Of a stretch of DNA of 64,000 nt, positions 1-9,051 are shown in pieces. Below the pieces are notes generated by a model. That model worked only from the letters and a program-made list of their open reading frames with translations, made no database searches and was not told the origin of the DNA. A program made the translations under genes and the position numbers. Each line of letters opens with the position of its first letter. The stretch's first letter is position 1. This DNA comes from Oscillospiraceae bacterium (GTDB lineage: Bacteria; Bacillota; Clostridia; Monoglobales; Monoglobaceae): assembly GCA_015068605.1 (NCBI GenBank), contig SVKF01000003.1:79792-143791 (forward strand). Direction: 5' to 3'.

Positions 1-1
1 T

Positions 2-2920
2 GCAAACTCTCTTGGCTTTAATGTCAGCGACTTTGCAAACAAAGCTCTTTTTTCAGATGCTCCCGTTGACCTTGGAACAAGATGTACGGTTTTCATGAAC
101 TCCAATGTTAAGCAGGCGCAGAAGGAGGGGGCAAGTGTTTCTGATATTTCGGCAGGTCTTGCCTATTCAGTTATCAAAAATGCTCTCTTTAAGGTTATCA
201 AGCTGACAAGCGGCAGTGAACTGGGCAAAAATATCGTTGTTCAAGGGGGAACATTCCTCAACCATGCCGTTTTGCGTGCCTTTGAAAAAATAACGGGAAT
301 TGAAGCCATTTGTCCGGATATTTCAGGGCTTATGGGTGCTTTTGGTGCGGCGCTGATTGCTAAAGAGCGATATAGCGGTCAGGGGACGACAATGCTTTCT
401 CTTGACGAAATTTCAAGCCTTGAATATACCTCAACCTCCACCCGTTGCAAGGGTTGTTCCAACAACTGTATGCTGACCATTAACAAATTTTCGGGTAACA
501 GACGCTACATAAGCGGAAACAGATGTGAAAAAGGTCTCGGAAACGATTCTCCTCAGGAGAAAAATCCGAATATGTTTGAATATAAGCGAGAAAGACTGTT
601 CTCGTATACCCCACTTCCCGAAGAAGCTGCTGTCCGTGGAACGGTTGGTATTCCGAGAGTTCTTAATATGTATGAAAACTATCCGTTCTGGGCGGTTTTC
701 TTTGAAAAGCTTAAAATCAGAGCGGTTTTATCCCCATATTCCGATAGAAAAATATATGAGCTTGGAATGGAATCCATCCCGTCTGAATCGGAATGTTATC
801 CGGCTAAGCTCTCTCACGGTCATGTTCAATGGCTTATAAATCAGGGGATTACCACGATTTTCCACCCTTGCGTTTTCTATGAACACCAGGAAACACAAGA
901 TGCGCAAAATCATTATAATTGTCCTATCGTTGTATCTTATGCAGAAAATCTTAAAAATAATGTTGAGGATGTTGCCTCGGGAAAGGTTAAATATATCCGT
1001 CCCTTTATTGCGTTTACAAATGAAAAAATATTGGCGAACCGCCTTTGTGCTGTATGTCGTGATAACTGGGGTATTCCCGAAAAGGAAGTCCGTATGGCGG
1101 TTAAATGTGCATGGGAAGAACAGCGAAGGGCGAAAGAAGATATTAAAAAAGAGGGAAAGCGAATCCTCGACCTTATGCGAAGTCAGGGGAAAAAAGGTAT
1201 TGTCCTTGCAGGAAGACCTTATCATATTGACCCTGAAATCAACCACGGTATTCCCGAAATGATTGCATCTTACGGGTTTACTGTCTTTACAGAGGACTCC
1301 CTTCCCATAGACTTTGCTCCTCAAAGACCACTCCGTGTTGTTGACCAGTGGGTTTACCATTCCCGTTTATATTCTGCGGCGGAGTTTGTGACCAAATGCA
1401 ATGACATTGAGCTTATCCAGCTTAACTCCTTCGGTTGCGGTCTTGATGCCATTACCACAGACCAGGTTTGCGAAATTCTGGAAAACAGCAATAAGCTTTA
1501 CACTCTTTTAAAAATAGATGAGGTCAATAATTTAGGTGCTGTCCGTATCCGCATAAGAAGTCTTATTGCCGCTATAAAGCTGCGTGAAGCAAACGGAATT
1601 ATTGCAAAACCCGTATCTCCCGTTCATAATCGTGTTGAATTTACCAAAGAGATGCGTGATAGGGGTTACACTATAATCGCTCCGCAAATGAGCCCTATTC
1701 ATTTTGATATTATAGAGCCCGTTTTCAAAAAGCATGGTTATAATGTTGTTGTCCTGAGTAATGATAACAGAAGCGCCATAGACACGGGGCTAAAATATGT
1801 TAATAACGATGCCTGCTTCCCGTCAATTACTGTTGTGGGGCAGATTATGGAGGCTGTTCTGTCCGGTGATTATGATACCGATAAGCTCGCCATTGTTATG
1901 GCTCAGACGGGCGGTTGCTGTCGTGCCAGCAACTATGTCAGCCTTATCCGTCGGGCTTTGGAAAAGGCTGAGCTTCCTCATATTCCCGTTTTGTCCCTCA
2001 ATGCAAACGGAATGGAGAAAAACAGCGGTTTTTCACCGTCTCCTCTGTTTTTATTTGATATTGTCAAGGCGGCAATTTACGGAGACCTGCTGATGCGTTG
2101 TCTTTATCGTGTCCGTCCTTACGAGAAGGTAAGGGGTGCGGCAAATGCACTGCATCAGAAGTGGCAGGATATCTGCATTGACTCTCTCGTCAATAAAAAG
2201 AGTAAGTTTAAATATACCGATGTGTGCAGAGGCATTGTTGAGGCATTTGATAATTTCCCGATTAACGAGGAGCTTGTTAAACCAAGGGTTGGAATTGTCG
2301 GGGAAATTCTTGTTAAATATATGCCTCTTGCCAACAATCAAATCGTCAATCTTCTTGAAAAAGAGGGTGCTGAGGCTGTTGTTCCCGACCTTATCGACTT
2401 CTTCATTTATTGCCTTTATAACAACGAATATAAAGCCACATACCTTGGAGATTCGCAAAAAAGCAACTATATCTCGAAAACTGCAATATCTGTTATAAAT
2501 ACTATCCGAAAGCCTGCTGTTGCGGCTCTTAAGAAGAGTCGCCGTTTCCATGCGCCTGTTCCCATGAACAAAATCGCAGACCTTGCAAAACCCATTTTAT
2601 CCATAGGAAACCAGTATGGAGAAGGCTGGTTTTTGACTGGCGAAATGGCGGAGCTGCTTTCCGTTGATGTTCCGAATATTGTATGTATTCAGCCTTTCGG
2701 CTGTCTTCCCAATCATGTTGTGGGCAAGGGGGTTATTAAAGCACTCAAGAAAAAATACCCCGATGCAAACATCACCGCTGTTGACTATGACCCGGGTGCA
2801 AGTGAGGTTAATCAGCTTAACAGAATTAAGCTTATGCTTCAGACCGCTAAAAAGCGTTTGCCGAAAGAATCGTCCATTCGACAGGAAGCGGCAGAAAATA
2901 AGCCGCCTGCTATAGTATAA
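2..2920 (+). CDS. Acyl-CoA dehydratase activase, large DUF2229-type (5' truncated)
   Basis: The reading frame is open from the window edge, so the ATG at 95 is internal and the gene starts upstream. Seen: the end of an ASKHA ATPase domain (VVQGGTFLNHAVLRAFEK near 230-290, then a GAFGAALIA segment). A cysteine cluster CKGCSNNC follows near 446 with another Cys near 522. The long DUF2229-like part has GRPYHIDPEINHG near 1210, GGCCRAS near 1910 and QPFGCLPNHVVGKG near 2690. Family knowledge: these proteins of about 1400 residues combine an ATP-dependent 2-hydroxyacyl-CoA dehydratase activator (BcrAD/BadFG type) with a dehydratase-like region and are expected to bind an Fe-S cluster. Their physiological substrate is often unknown. 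About 970 residues are visible, so roughly a third is missing. The citrate synthase gene follows after 41 bp with its own strong ribosome site and may be cotranscribed. No dehydratase subunit genes are in view. Confidence 0.88.
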   Translation, partial: ANSLGFNVSDFANKALFSDAPVDLGTRCTVFMNSNVKQAQKEGASVSDISAGLAYSVIKNALFKVIKLTSGSELGKNIVVQGGTFLNHAVLRAFEKITGIEAICPDISGLMGAFGAALIAKERYSGQGTTMLSLDEISSLEYTSTSTRCKGCSNNCMLTINKFSGNRRYISGNRCEKGLGNDSPQEKNPNMFEYKRERLFSYTPLPEEAAVRGTVGIPRVLNMYENYPFWAVFFEKLKIRAVLSPYSDRKIYELGMESIPSESECYPAKLSHGHVQWLINQGITTIFHPCVFYEHQETQDAQNHYNCPIVVSYAENLKNNVEDVASGKVKYIRPFIAFTNEKILANRLCAVCRDNWGIPEKEVRMAVKCAWEEQRRAKEDIKKEGKRILDLMRSQGKKGIVLAGRPYHIDPEINHGIPEMIASYGFTVFTEDSLPIDFAPQRPLRVVDQWVYHSRLYSAAEFVTKCNDIELIQLNSFGCGLDAITTDQVCEILENSNKLYTLLKIDEVNNLGAVRIRIRSLIAAIKLREANGIIAKPVSPVHNRVEFTKEMRDRGYTIIAPQMSPIHFDIIEPVFKKHGYNVVVLSNDNRSAIDTGLKYVNNDACFPSITVVGQIMEAVLSGDYDTDKLAIVMAQTGGCCRASNYVSLIRRALEKAELPHIPVLSLNANGMEKNSGFSPSPLFLFDIVKAAIYGDLLMRCLYRVRPYEKVRGAANALHQKWQDICIDSLVNKKSKFKYTDVCRGIVEAFDNFPINEELVKPRVGIVGEILVKYMPLANNQIVNLLEKEGAEAVVPDLIDFFIYCLYNNEYKATYLGDSQKSNYISKTAISVINTIRKPAVAALKKSRRFHAPVPMNKIADLAKPILSIGNQYGEGWFLTGEMAELLSVDVPNIVCIQPFGCLPNHVVGKGVIKALKKKYPDANITAVDYDPGASEVNQLNRIKLMLQTAKKRLPKESSIRQEAAENKPPAIV

Positions 2921-2961
2921 TAAAATTAAGGGACTCTCTTAAAAGTTAAAGGAGGAAAAAG

Positions 2962-4323
2962 ATGACAAAATCATATTCAGAAATTACGCCTTTGATTAAA
3001 AATCTTGCCGAAAAATCAAAAAGTAATAACCGGATAACCCGGGAAATGTATATAGAAAATAATGTTAAAAAGGGACTTCGTGATAACAACGGTAATGGGG
3101 TTATCACCGGTTTGACGGAAATATCAACTATTATTTCCAAAGAAAAGAATGAAGCAGGGGACACCATTCCGTGTCCGGGCAGGCTTTATTATCGTGGTAT
3201 TAACATCAAAGACCTTGCAAACGGATTTTTGAAAGAGGGCAGATTCGGATTTGAAGAAACTGTTTATATCCTCTTGTTTTCGGAATTGCCAAATGAGGAA
3301 CAGCTTAGAGAATTCAATGAGCTTTTAGCAAATTACAGAACTCTCCCGACCTCCTTTGTCAGGGATATGATTTTAAAAGCTCCCGGCAAGGATATGATGA
3401 ATATTCTTTCAAGATGTGTTCTCGCCCTTTATCCTTATGACGATAATCCCGATGATATATCTTTGGAGAATGTTTTAAGGCAAAGCCTTCAGCTTATTTC
3501 CATGTTTCCCCTTCTGGCGGTATACGGATACCATAGCTACAGGCACTATCACCTGAATAAAACTCTGCATATCCGAAACCCGAAGCGTGAATTTTCCACC
3601 GCTGAAAACCTTCTTCGTATTTTGAGAAAGAACGGTGAATTTTCAGACCTTGAAGCCCGTGTTTTAGACCTGGCTTTAGTTCTCCACGCAGAACACGGCG
3701 GAGGAAATAACTCCAGCTTTACAACCCATGTTGTGACCTCGTCGGGGACAGATACATATTCATCTGTTGCGGCGGCTTTAGGCTCTTTGAAAGGTCCTCG
3801 TCATGGCGGAGCGAATATAAAAGTTGCCATGATGTTTGACAATATTATGAAAAATGTAAATATTAAAGATAAATCCGCCCTTAAGGACTATCTTGTTAAA
3901 ATTCTCGATAAAGAAGCCTTTGACAAAAGCGGTCTTATATACGGAATGGGACACGCGGTTTATTCCATATCCGACCCGAGAGCCGATATGCTAAAGATTT
4001 GTGCGAAGGATTTATCCCGTGAAAAAAATTGCCTTGAGGAATTTGAGCTTTATGAAACTGTTGCAGCCCTTGCAACGGAGATAATAGCGGAAAAACGGAA
4101 GATATATAAAGGGGTCAGCCCTAATGTTGACTTCTATTCCGGTCTGGTTTACAGACTTCTCAACCTTCCTTATGAGCTTTTCACACCTATTTTTGCAATT
4201 TCAAGAATTGCAGGCTGGTCAGCCCACCGCATAGAAGAAATTGAAAATGCAGGGAAGATAATCCGCCCTGCTTATATCGGGGTTAAGCCTGAAAGAGACT
4301 ATGTTCCGATAGAAAAAAGGTAA
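2962..4323 (+). CDS. Citrate synthase family protein, paralog 1
   Basis: A 453-residue cytosolic enzyme expected to condense acetyl-CoA with oxaloacetate. All three catalytic positions known from E. coli GltA are recognisable: His281 in KGPRHGGAN, His331 in GMGHAVYS and Asp390 in NVDFYSG. The HAEHGGGNNS block is at 240-250. Start: an AAAGGAGGA site 6-7 nt before ATG 2962. The protein is longer than typical bacterial citrate synthases (about 370-430 residues) because of an N-terminal extension. It closely resembles the second copy at 19886-21238. A 2-methylcitrate synthase role cannot be excluded, but no prpB/prpD-like genes are nearby. The flippase gene converges from the other side. Confidence 0.92.
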   Translation: MTKSYSEITPLIKNLAEKSKSNNRITREMYIENNVKKGLRDNNGNGVITGLTEISTIISKEKNEAGDTIPCPGRLYYRGINIKDLANGFLKEGRFGFEETVYILLFSELPNEEQLREFNELLANYRTLPTSFVRDMILKAPGKDMMNILSRCVLALYPYDDNPDDISLENVLRQSLQLISMFPLLAVYGYHSYRHYHLNKTLHIRNPKREFSTAENLLRILRKNGEFSDLEARVLDLALVLHAEHGGGNNSSFTTHVVTSSGTDTYSSVAAALGSLKGPRHGGANIKVAMMFDNIMKNVNIKDKSALKDYLVKILDKEAFDKSGLIYGMGHAVYSISDPRADMLKICAKDLSREKNCLEEFELYETVAALATEIIAEKRKIYKGVSPNVDFYSGLVYRLLNLPYELFTPIFAISRIAGWSAHRIEEIENAGKIIRPAYIGVKPERDYVPIEKR

Positions 4324-4337
4324 CAGAAGTTAATGTG

Positions 4338-4385
4338 CACCGCCCTCCAAAAGTTAGACCAAAATCTAACAATTAGAGGACGGTG
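4338..4385. terminator. Nested stem-loop between convergent genes
   Basis: The outer arms CACCGCCCTCC and GAGGACGGTG flank an inner perfect stem, GTTAGA with TCTAAC. It lies between the citrate synthase stop and the convergent flippase stop, so it probably ends transcription from one or both sides. The T-tract is short. Confidence 0.5.
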
Positions 4386-4394
4386 TGTTTTGCG

Positions 4395-5855
4395 TTAGCT
4401 TTTTGATTTCTTGTAAAGCAGGGCATATAATGCCGTAACAGCCAAAATTGATGCGATTAAGTAGGCTCCGCTTAAGCTGTCGGGGATAAATATTTCCGAA
4501 AGCAAAATAACAATCAAGCTGCAGAAGAACGCTCTTGTTATGCTTGACAGGGGAATAAAGCTTTCTGCCATTTTGTGTATCTTCCCTGCTGTCAATGTGC
4601 AGGTTAATGCATTGCTTGAAAAGAACATTAAAATAATTGCAAAATTCCCCAAATAGGGCAAAATAACCCAGACAATAAACAGCCTTAACGCCGAATCCCA
4701 AAGACTGTATTTCAGTAGTTTTTTCTGTTCGCCCAATCCGCCGAGCATACTGCTTGAAAGGGAATCTATGACCATAAGAGGGCAAAGCAGGGCTAACGGG
4801 GCTATATATTTTGCCCCTTCGGTTGTTCCGTATACCATAAGAGATAATTCTTCGGGGAAGGCGGAAAAAATAACAAAAACAAGAAACCCGAAAAATAAAC
4901 CGATTTTTCCGATTCGTTTTGCAATCCCTGAAAATTTCCCTTTTTCCGTTGCTCTTGAAACCTCAGGGGATAAGAGTGCCATAAACGAGGAAATCAGATT
5001 TAGGGGGAAAACAATAAGAGGCATGGTCATTCCTTTAATTAAGCCATATTCTCCCACCGCATTTTCTTTTCCAAACCTCTCAAATCCGTCAATAATTTTA
5101 ACATCCTCAATCATGCGGAAAAATGAATTTCCCACAGCAGAGGCAGTCATTGGAATTGTCATATTTAGTATCCCTTTGACGGGACAGCCTTGGCTTTTCC
5201 TTCCTTTTGAGTGAAATTTATAGCGTATAAGAAGATAAACACAAGATGAAAATTCGCCGATTGTAAGCCCCGCCATAACTCCTGCACAGCCGTATTCTGT
5301 CCCAATATATAAGCCTTTCCCGAGGAAATAGCTGATTGATGCAATCTTAACTGCCTGCTCAACAAATTCGGACTCTGCAGGGATGATGACCTTTCTTATT
5401 CCGTAAAAATAGCCTTTTATGCAGTATGAAATTCCCATAAAAAGTGATGCCGGAGCAATGCATAAAAGTCCCGTCACGCATCTCATATCGTTTAAAATCG
5501 ATTGGGACAGCCATTCCGCAAATAAAAATACAAATGAAACACACACAGCTCCAACGCAGAAAACGGTTTGCAAAGCAGACTTGACAACTCCAACGCTCCC
5601 CTCCCGATTTCCCTGCTCTTCTTTGATTGAAACCAGCCTTGAAACCGCAACTCCCATGCCTGCCGAGGATAGGCTTAAAATTATTCCGAACACACTCATT
5701 ATCAGGGAAAAAATGCCCATTCCTTCTGCACCCAGTTGTTTTGAATAATAGGAACGAAAGGCAAAATCAATAGTTTTTGTTATAATCCCCGTAACGGTTA
5801 ATATCATCATATTGTAAGCAACAGGATTTCTTCTCACAAAATCACACACCCACAT
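4395..5855 (-). CDS. SpoVB-like polysaccharide flippase (MOP superfamily)
   Basis: A 486-residue, highly hydrophobic protein with about 12-14 predicted membrane segments. The N-terminal block, a hydrophobic helix followed by SYYSKQLGAEGMGIFSLIMS, is typical of the SpoVB/MurJ-type multidrug/oligosaccharidyl-lipid/polysaccharide exporter family. The family moves lipid-linked sugars across the membrane for cell wall, spore cortex or capsule. No glycosyltransferases are nearby to indicate the cargo. The start is uncertain. ATG 5855 has no clear ribosome site, and two in-frame ATG codons about 15 codons in would also precede the first membrane helix. The gene is divergent from vanW. Confidence 0.85.
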   Translation of the reverse strand: MWVCDFVRRNPVAYNMMILTVTGIITKTIDFAFRSYYSKQLGAEGMGIFSLIMSVFGIILSLSSAGMGVAVSRLVSIKEEQGNREGSVGVVKSALQTVFCVGAVCVSFVFLFAEWLSQSILNDMRCVTGLLCIAPASLFMGISYCIKGYFYGIRKVIIPAESEFVEQAVKIASISYFLGKGLYIGTEYGCAGVMAGLTIGEFSSCVYLLIRYKFHSKGRKSQGCPVKGILNMTIPMTASAVGNSFFRMIEDVKIIDGFERFGKENAVGEYGLIKGMTMPLIVFPLNLISSFMALLSPEVSRATEKGKFSGIAKRIGKIGLFFGFLVFVIFSAFPEELSLMVYGTTEGAKYIAPLALLCPLMVIDSLSSSMLGGLGEQKKLLKYSLWDSALRLFIVWVILPYLGNFAIILMFFSSNALTCTLTAGKIHKMAESFIPLSSITRAFFCSLIVILLSEIFIPDSLSGAYLIASILAVTALYALLYKKSKS

Positions 5856-5921
5856 AGCTTTATATTTATTTATATTAAGAATGTTTTGCTCTTATGAGAA
5901 TAAATATAATTTATAAAGCTA

Positions 5922-5949
5922 TTGATTTTTACGGCAAAATGTGTATAAT
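5922..5949 (+). promoter_or_regulatory. Sigma-A promoter for vanW gene
   Basis: TTGATT and TATAAT are separated by 16 bp, about 40 bp upstream of the vanW start. Confidence 0.65.
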
Positions 5950-5989
5950 ATATATTAAGCTATATTAAAAAAAAGGGGGATTGCTTGTT

Positions 5990-7714
5990 ATGTCAGAAAA
6001 ATCCGGAGAAAAGGCAAAATCAAGCAATATTTTTTCAAAAATCAATAAAACAAGGCTTATTGTTTTAGTCTCGGTTTTGTCGGTCTGTCTTGTTCTCGGC
6101 ATTTTTATGGTCTATGCAGGGAACTATGCCGATGTATACCCGAATACATACATAAACGGAGCTTCTATCAGCGGGATGACCGCCGATGAACTTAAGGCTT
6201 TCTGCGAGGAGTATTATGAGAAAAACAGTGTTCCCGAAACCTTGAATTTTGTTGTGGACGGGAAAACATTTTCCGTTAAATCTTCAGACATAGGCTTATG
6301 CTTTGATGCGGAGAGAACCCTTGCCCTGACCATAGGAAACAGAGCGGAAAACGGATTTTTTTCAAACCTTGCGAACTATACGAAAAGTATATTCAGCGAC
6401 ACGGTTTTAAACCCGTCGGTTAAGATTGATTCAAAAAAATTTGACGAGGTTATGGCTGAATACTTAAAGCCTTATGAAATCCGGCCAAATAACGCAAGCT
6501 ATTCTGTTGAAAATAATAAGCTTATTATAAAAAAAGGTAACGACGGGAAAAAGCTTGACAAAGCCCTTTTAATTGCTGAGATTGAGAAAAATATTAACTC
6601 ACCATCTTCATCAATTCCCCTTGTGTTTGCGAAAGTTGAGGGAAAGACCTTTAATGTGGACTCCCTCTACAAGGAGCTGACGGGGGCGGCAAAGGATGCT
6701 TATTACGAAAAAACCTCGGACGGAAATGTTATTGTTATTGCGGATAAACCTCAAATCAAAGTCAATAAGGACACTTTGAAGAAGGCTGTTGAGTCAAAAA
6801 ATTCATCCTCTTCTGTCGCTGTGACGGTTATTCCTGCTAATAGAACAAAAAAAGACCTTGAGGAGGCACTTTTCTCCGAGACAATAGGAACATGGACCAG
6901 TTATTTCTCAACAAGCAATGTTGCAAGGTCGGAAAATGTCCGGCTGTCCGCTTCCAGAATAAACAACACAATCCTTATGCCGGGGGAAAGCTTTTCCTAT
7001 GATAAAACAGTCGGTCCGAGAACTGCTGAAAACGGCTTTAAGGTTGCCGGTGTGTATATAAACAACAAGGTGGAAAATGGTATAGGTGGTGGAATTTGTC
7101 AGACCTCGTCAACCCTATATTCTGCGGTTCTTTATTCAAATCTTGAAATAGTTTCAAGAACTTCGCATTCTCTGCCCGTTAGCTATATGCCTGCCGGACA
7201 GGATGCAACTATCGCCGCAGGGGCTATTGATTTTGTGTTCAAAAATAACACGGAATATCCCATTAAAATCGAAACCTCCATAGAGGGTGGCGGTATCACC
7301 TGTTCAATTATCGGAACTCCCGTCAAAGGTCAAAAGGTTGTTATAAGTAATGTGACAACCGCCTCATATACTCCTTCAACAGAGATTGAAACAGATGCAA
7401 GTATTCCAAAAGGCTTCAAAAAGACGGTGAAGGGCTCCGGTGGCTATGCGGTTTCATCAACAAGGTTGGTATATCAGGATGATGTTCTTGTTAAAACCGA
7501 GCCGCTCACAAAGAGTGTATACCATGCCACACCTCATATTGTGACAGTAAATCCTGATGAGCGAGGTGTTGCAGTTGAAACACTTATTGAGCAAGGGAGT
7601 GTAACAGATGCACCGTTGCCTGAGGATATTGAGTTAAACGGCAGTGAATCCGAGAACTTGGAGGAGGATAATCCTTCAATCGAGAATTCAGACGATGAAG
7701 TGATTGAAATTTAA
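5990..7714 (+). CDS. VanW family protein with G5 domain
   Basis: About 574 residues. Seen in order: a short charged cytosolic start, one transmembrane helix at about 27-47, and a repeated region resembling the peptidoglycan-binding-4 domain (YINGASISGM and related blocks). The VanW domain follows (MPGESFSYDKTVGPRTAENG, then GGGICQTSSTLYSA), then a G5-like domain and an acidic tail. The family is surface-anchored and associated with the cell wall; its biochemical role is unknown and it does not by itself confer vancomycin resistance. Start choice: the GGGGGA site ends at 5980, directly before an in-frame TTG (5981), leaving no spacer for it. ATG 5990 has the normal 9-nt spacing and is preferred. 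Confidence 0.9.
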   Translation: MSEKSGEKAKSSNIFSKINKTRLIVLVSVLSVCLVLGIFMVYAGNYADVYPNTYINGASISGMTADELKAFCEEYYEKNSVPETLNFVVDGKTFSVKSSDIGLCFDAERTLALTIGNRAENGFFSNLANYTKSIFSDTVLNPSVKIDSKKFDEVMAEYLKPYEIRPNNASYSVENNKLIIKKGNDGKKLDKALLIAEIEKNINSPSSSIPLVFAKVEGKTFNVDSLYKELTGAAKDAYYEKTSDGNVIVIADKPQIKVNKDTLKKAVESKNSSSSVAVTVIPANRTKKDLEEALFSETIGTWTSYFSTSNVARSENVRLSASRINNTILMPGESFSYDKTVGPRTAENGFKVAGVYINNKVENGIGGGICQTSSTLYSAVLYSNLEIVSRTSHSLPVSYMPAGQDATIAAGAIDFVFKNNTEYPIKIETSIEGGGITCSIIGTPVKGQKVVISNVTTASYTPSTEIETDASIPKGFKKTVKGSGGYAVSSTRLVYQDDVLVKTEPLTKSVYHATPHIVTVNPDERGVAVETLIEQGSVTDAPLPEDIELNGSESENLEEDNPSIENSDDEVIEI

Positions 7715-7737
7715 ATTTTTTGTGGAGCATAATTCTA

Positions 7738-7794
7738 AATACCCCCGTTATGAGATAAAGCCTTTTTAAAGGTATTCATCATAACGAGGGTATT
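7738..7794. terminator. Bidirectional terminator
   Basis: Perfect 16-bp arms, AATACCCCCGTTATGA and its complement, lie between the convergent vanW and AI-2E-type genes. Confidence 0.85.
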
Positions 7795-7810
7795 ATATTA
7801 TTGGGAAAGT

Positions 7811-8926
7811 TTATATATCTCGACTTTTTTGAGATATATCTTTTTGGATAATTTTATATATGGCGGAGAAAAGCGGAACGAAAAGGAGCATTCCCGTTAT
7901 TCCGAAAAGTCCACCGCCTACGGTGATTGCCGTAAGCACATAAAATGAGGGTAAGCCGATTTTTTTGCCCACAACCTTGGGGTAGATAACATTTTCCTCA
8001 AATTGCTGTAAAACGATAATAAACAATATGAAAAATAGTGATTTTACGGGGGAAACCGTCAAAATCATAATTGCGCCGATTCCTGCCCCGATAAACGCAC
8101 CTGCAACAGGGATTAAGGCTGTGAAACCGATTAAAGTTCCAATCATTGCGGCATAGGGGAAGCGGAAGATATACATTCCGATAATGCAGAGAAAACCGAG
8201 AATGACAGCCTCAAGACATTGTCCCACAATAAAACCGTGGAAGCTTTCGTTTAAAACGGAAGCCGCATAGAGTATTTTATCCGTAATTTTTTGAGGAAGA
8301 TAATTGCGGAGAACTGCTTTAAACTGAAATGCAAGTTTTTCTTTTTTCAGCAGGATGTAGACGGAAAATACGATGCTTATAAGAAGGGATATAACCGATG
8401 AAATAAAGGCGCTGACGGCATAGAAAATTGTTTCTGCCGCAGTTCCGATGCCGCTGAACAGCTTTTCTGCAATTTTTCCTGTCAGTTCGGTCATATCAAT
8501 CTCCGACAAAGCCGAGGAAATTGACTCGGGCATGGCGTTTAGCAGTTTTTCGTTTTCCATAATATCATCGATAATCAAAGGAATTTCGGAGACTAATAAT
8601 TTTATGCAGGATATGAGCTCGGGGATAACGAGAATCATAACCAAGGTGATAATTCCGCACAGAGTCAGCAAAGAGGCGACAAGACACACGGGTCTGCGAG
8701 TTTTTTGGATGATTGGCAGGTGATTTTTTGACGGGAAATACAGCTTTTCGTATCTGCTCATAAGAATATTTATTATATAAGCAATGAAAAATCCGATAAG
8801 GACGGGGTTTATTGCATTCCACAGCCTTATGATAAAATTTTCAAATATCCCCCGATAATAAATAATTAAGAGCGCCCCAAGAGCGGTTAAGGTTCCGAAA
8901 ATAATGGTTTTTTTGACAGTATTCAT
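7811..8926 (-). CDS. AI-2E family transporter (UPF0118 permease)
   Basis: A 371-residue membrane protein with the family layout: two N-terminal helices, a soluble stretch (about 70-150), then a cluster of helices. The C-terminal half contains the family-typical FEENVIYPKVVGKKIGLP segment followed by a glycine-rich helix. Members include the disputed E. coli AI-2 exporter TqsA and B. subtilis YtvI; some are sodium/proton antiporters. The substrate cannot be inferred here. It is a monocistronic gene, divergent from the Y-family polymerase. Confidence 0.88.
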   Translation of the reverse strand: MNTVKKTIIFGTLTALGALLIIYYRGIFENFIIRLWNAINPVLIGFFIAYIINILMSRYEKLYFPSKNHLPIIQKTRRPVCLVASLLTLCGIITLVMILVIPELISCIKLLVSEIPLIIDDIMENEKLLNAMPESISSALSEIDMTELTGKIAEKLFSGIGTAAETIFYAVSAFISSVISLLISIVFSVYILLKKEKLAFQFKAVLRNYLPQKITDKILYAASVLNESFHGFIVGQCLEAVILGFLCIIGMYIFRFPYAAMIGTLIGFTALIPVAGAFIGAGIGAIMILTVSPVKSLFFILFIIVLQQFEENVIYPKVVGKKIGLPSFYVLTAITVGGGLFGITGMLLFVPLFSAIYKIIQKDISQKSRDI

Positions 8927-9051
8927 TTCATCCTCCGTATGGGTTTTATTAGATTATAAACTAAAAATACATAAAAAATAAGTCGGATTTTAAATTATGG
9001 TGGATTTATATTTTTTTCTGTGATATAATAAATAAAAAGGAGGCGGAAGAA

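Noticed and set aside
728..1360. 210-codon ORF opposite the activase gene
   Set aside because: A shadow frame inside a well-supported gene; no ribosome site or family features.
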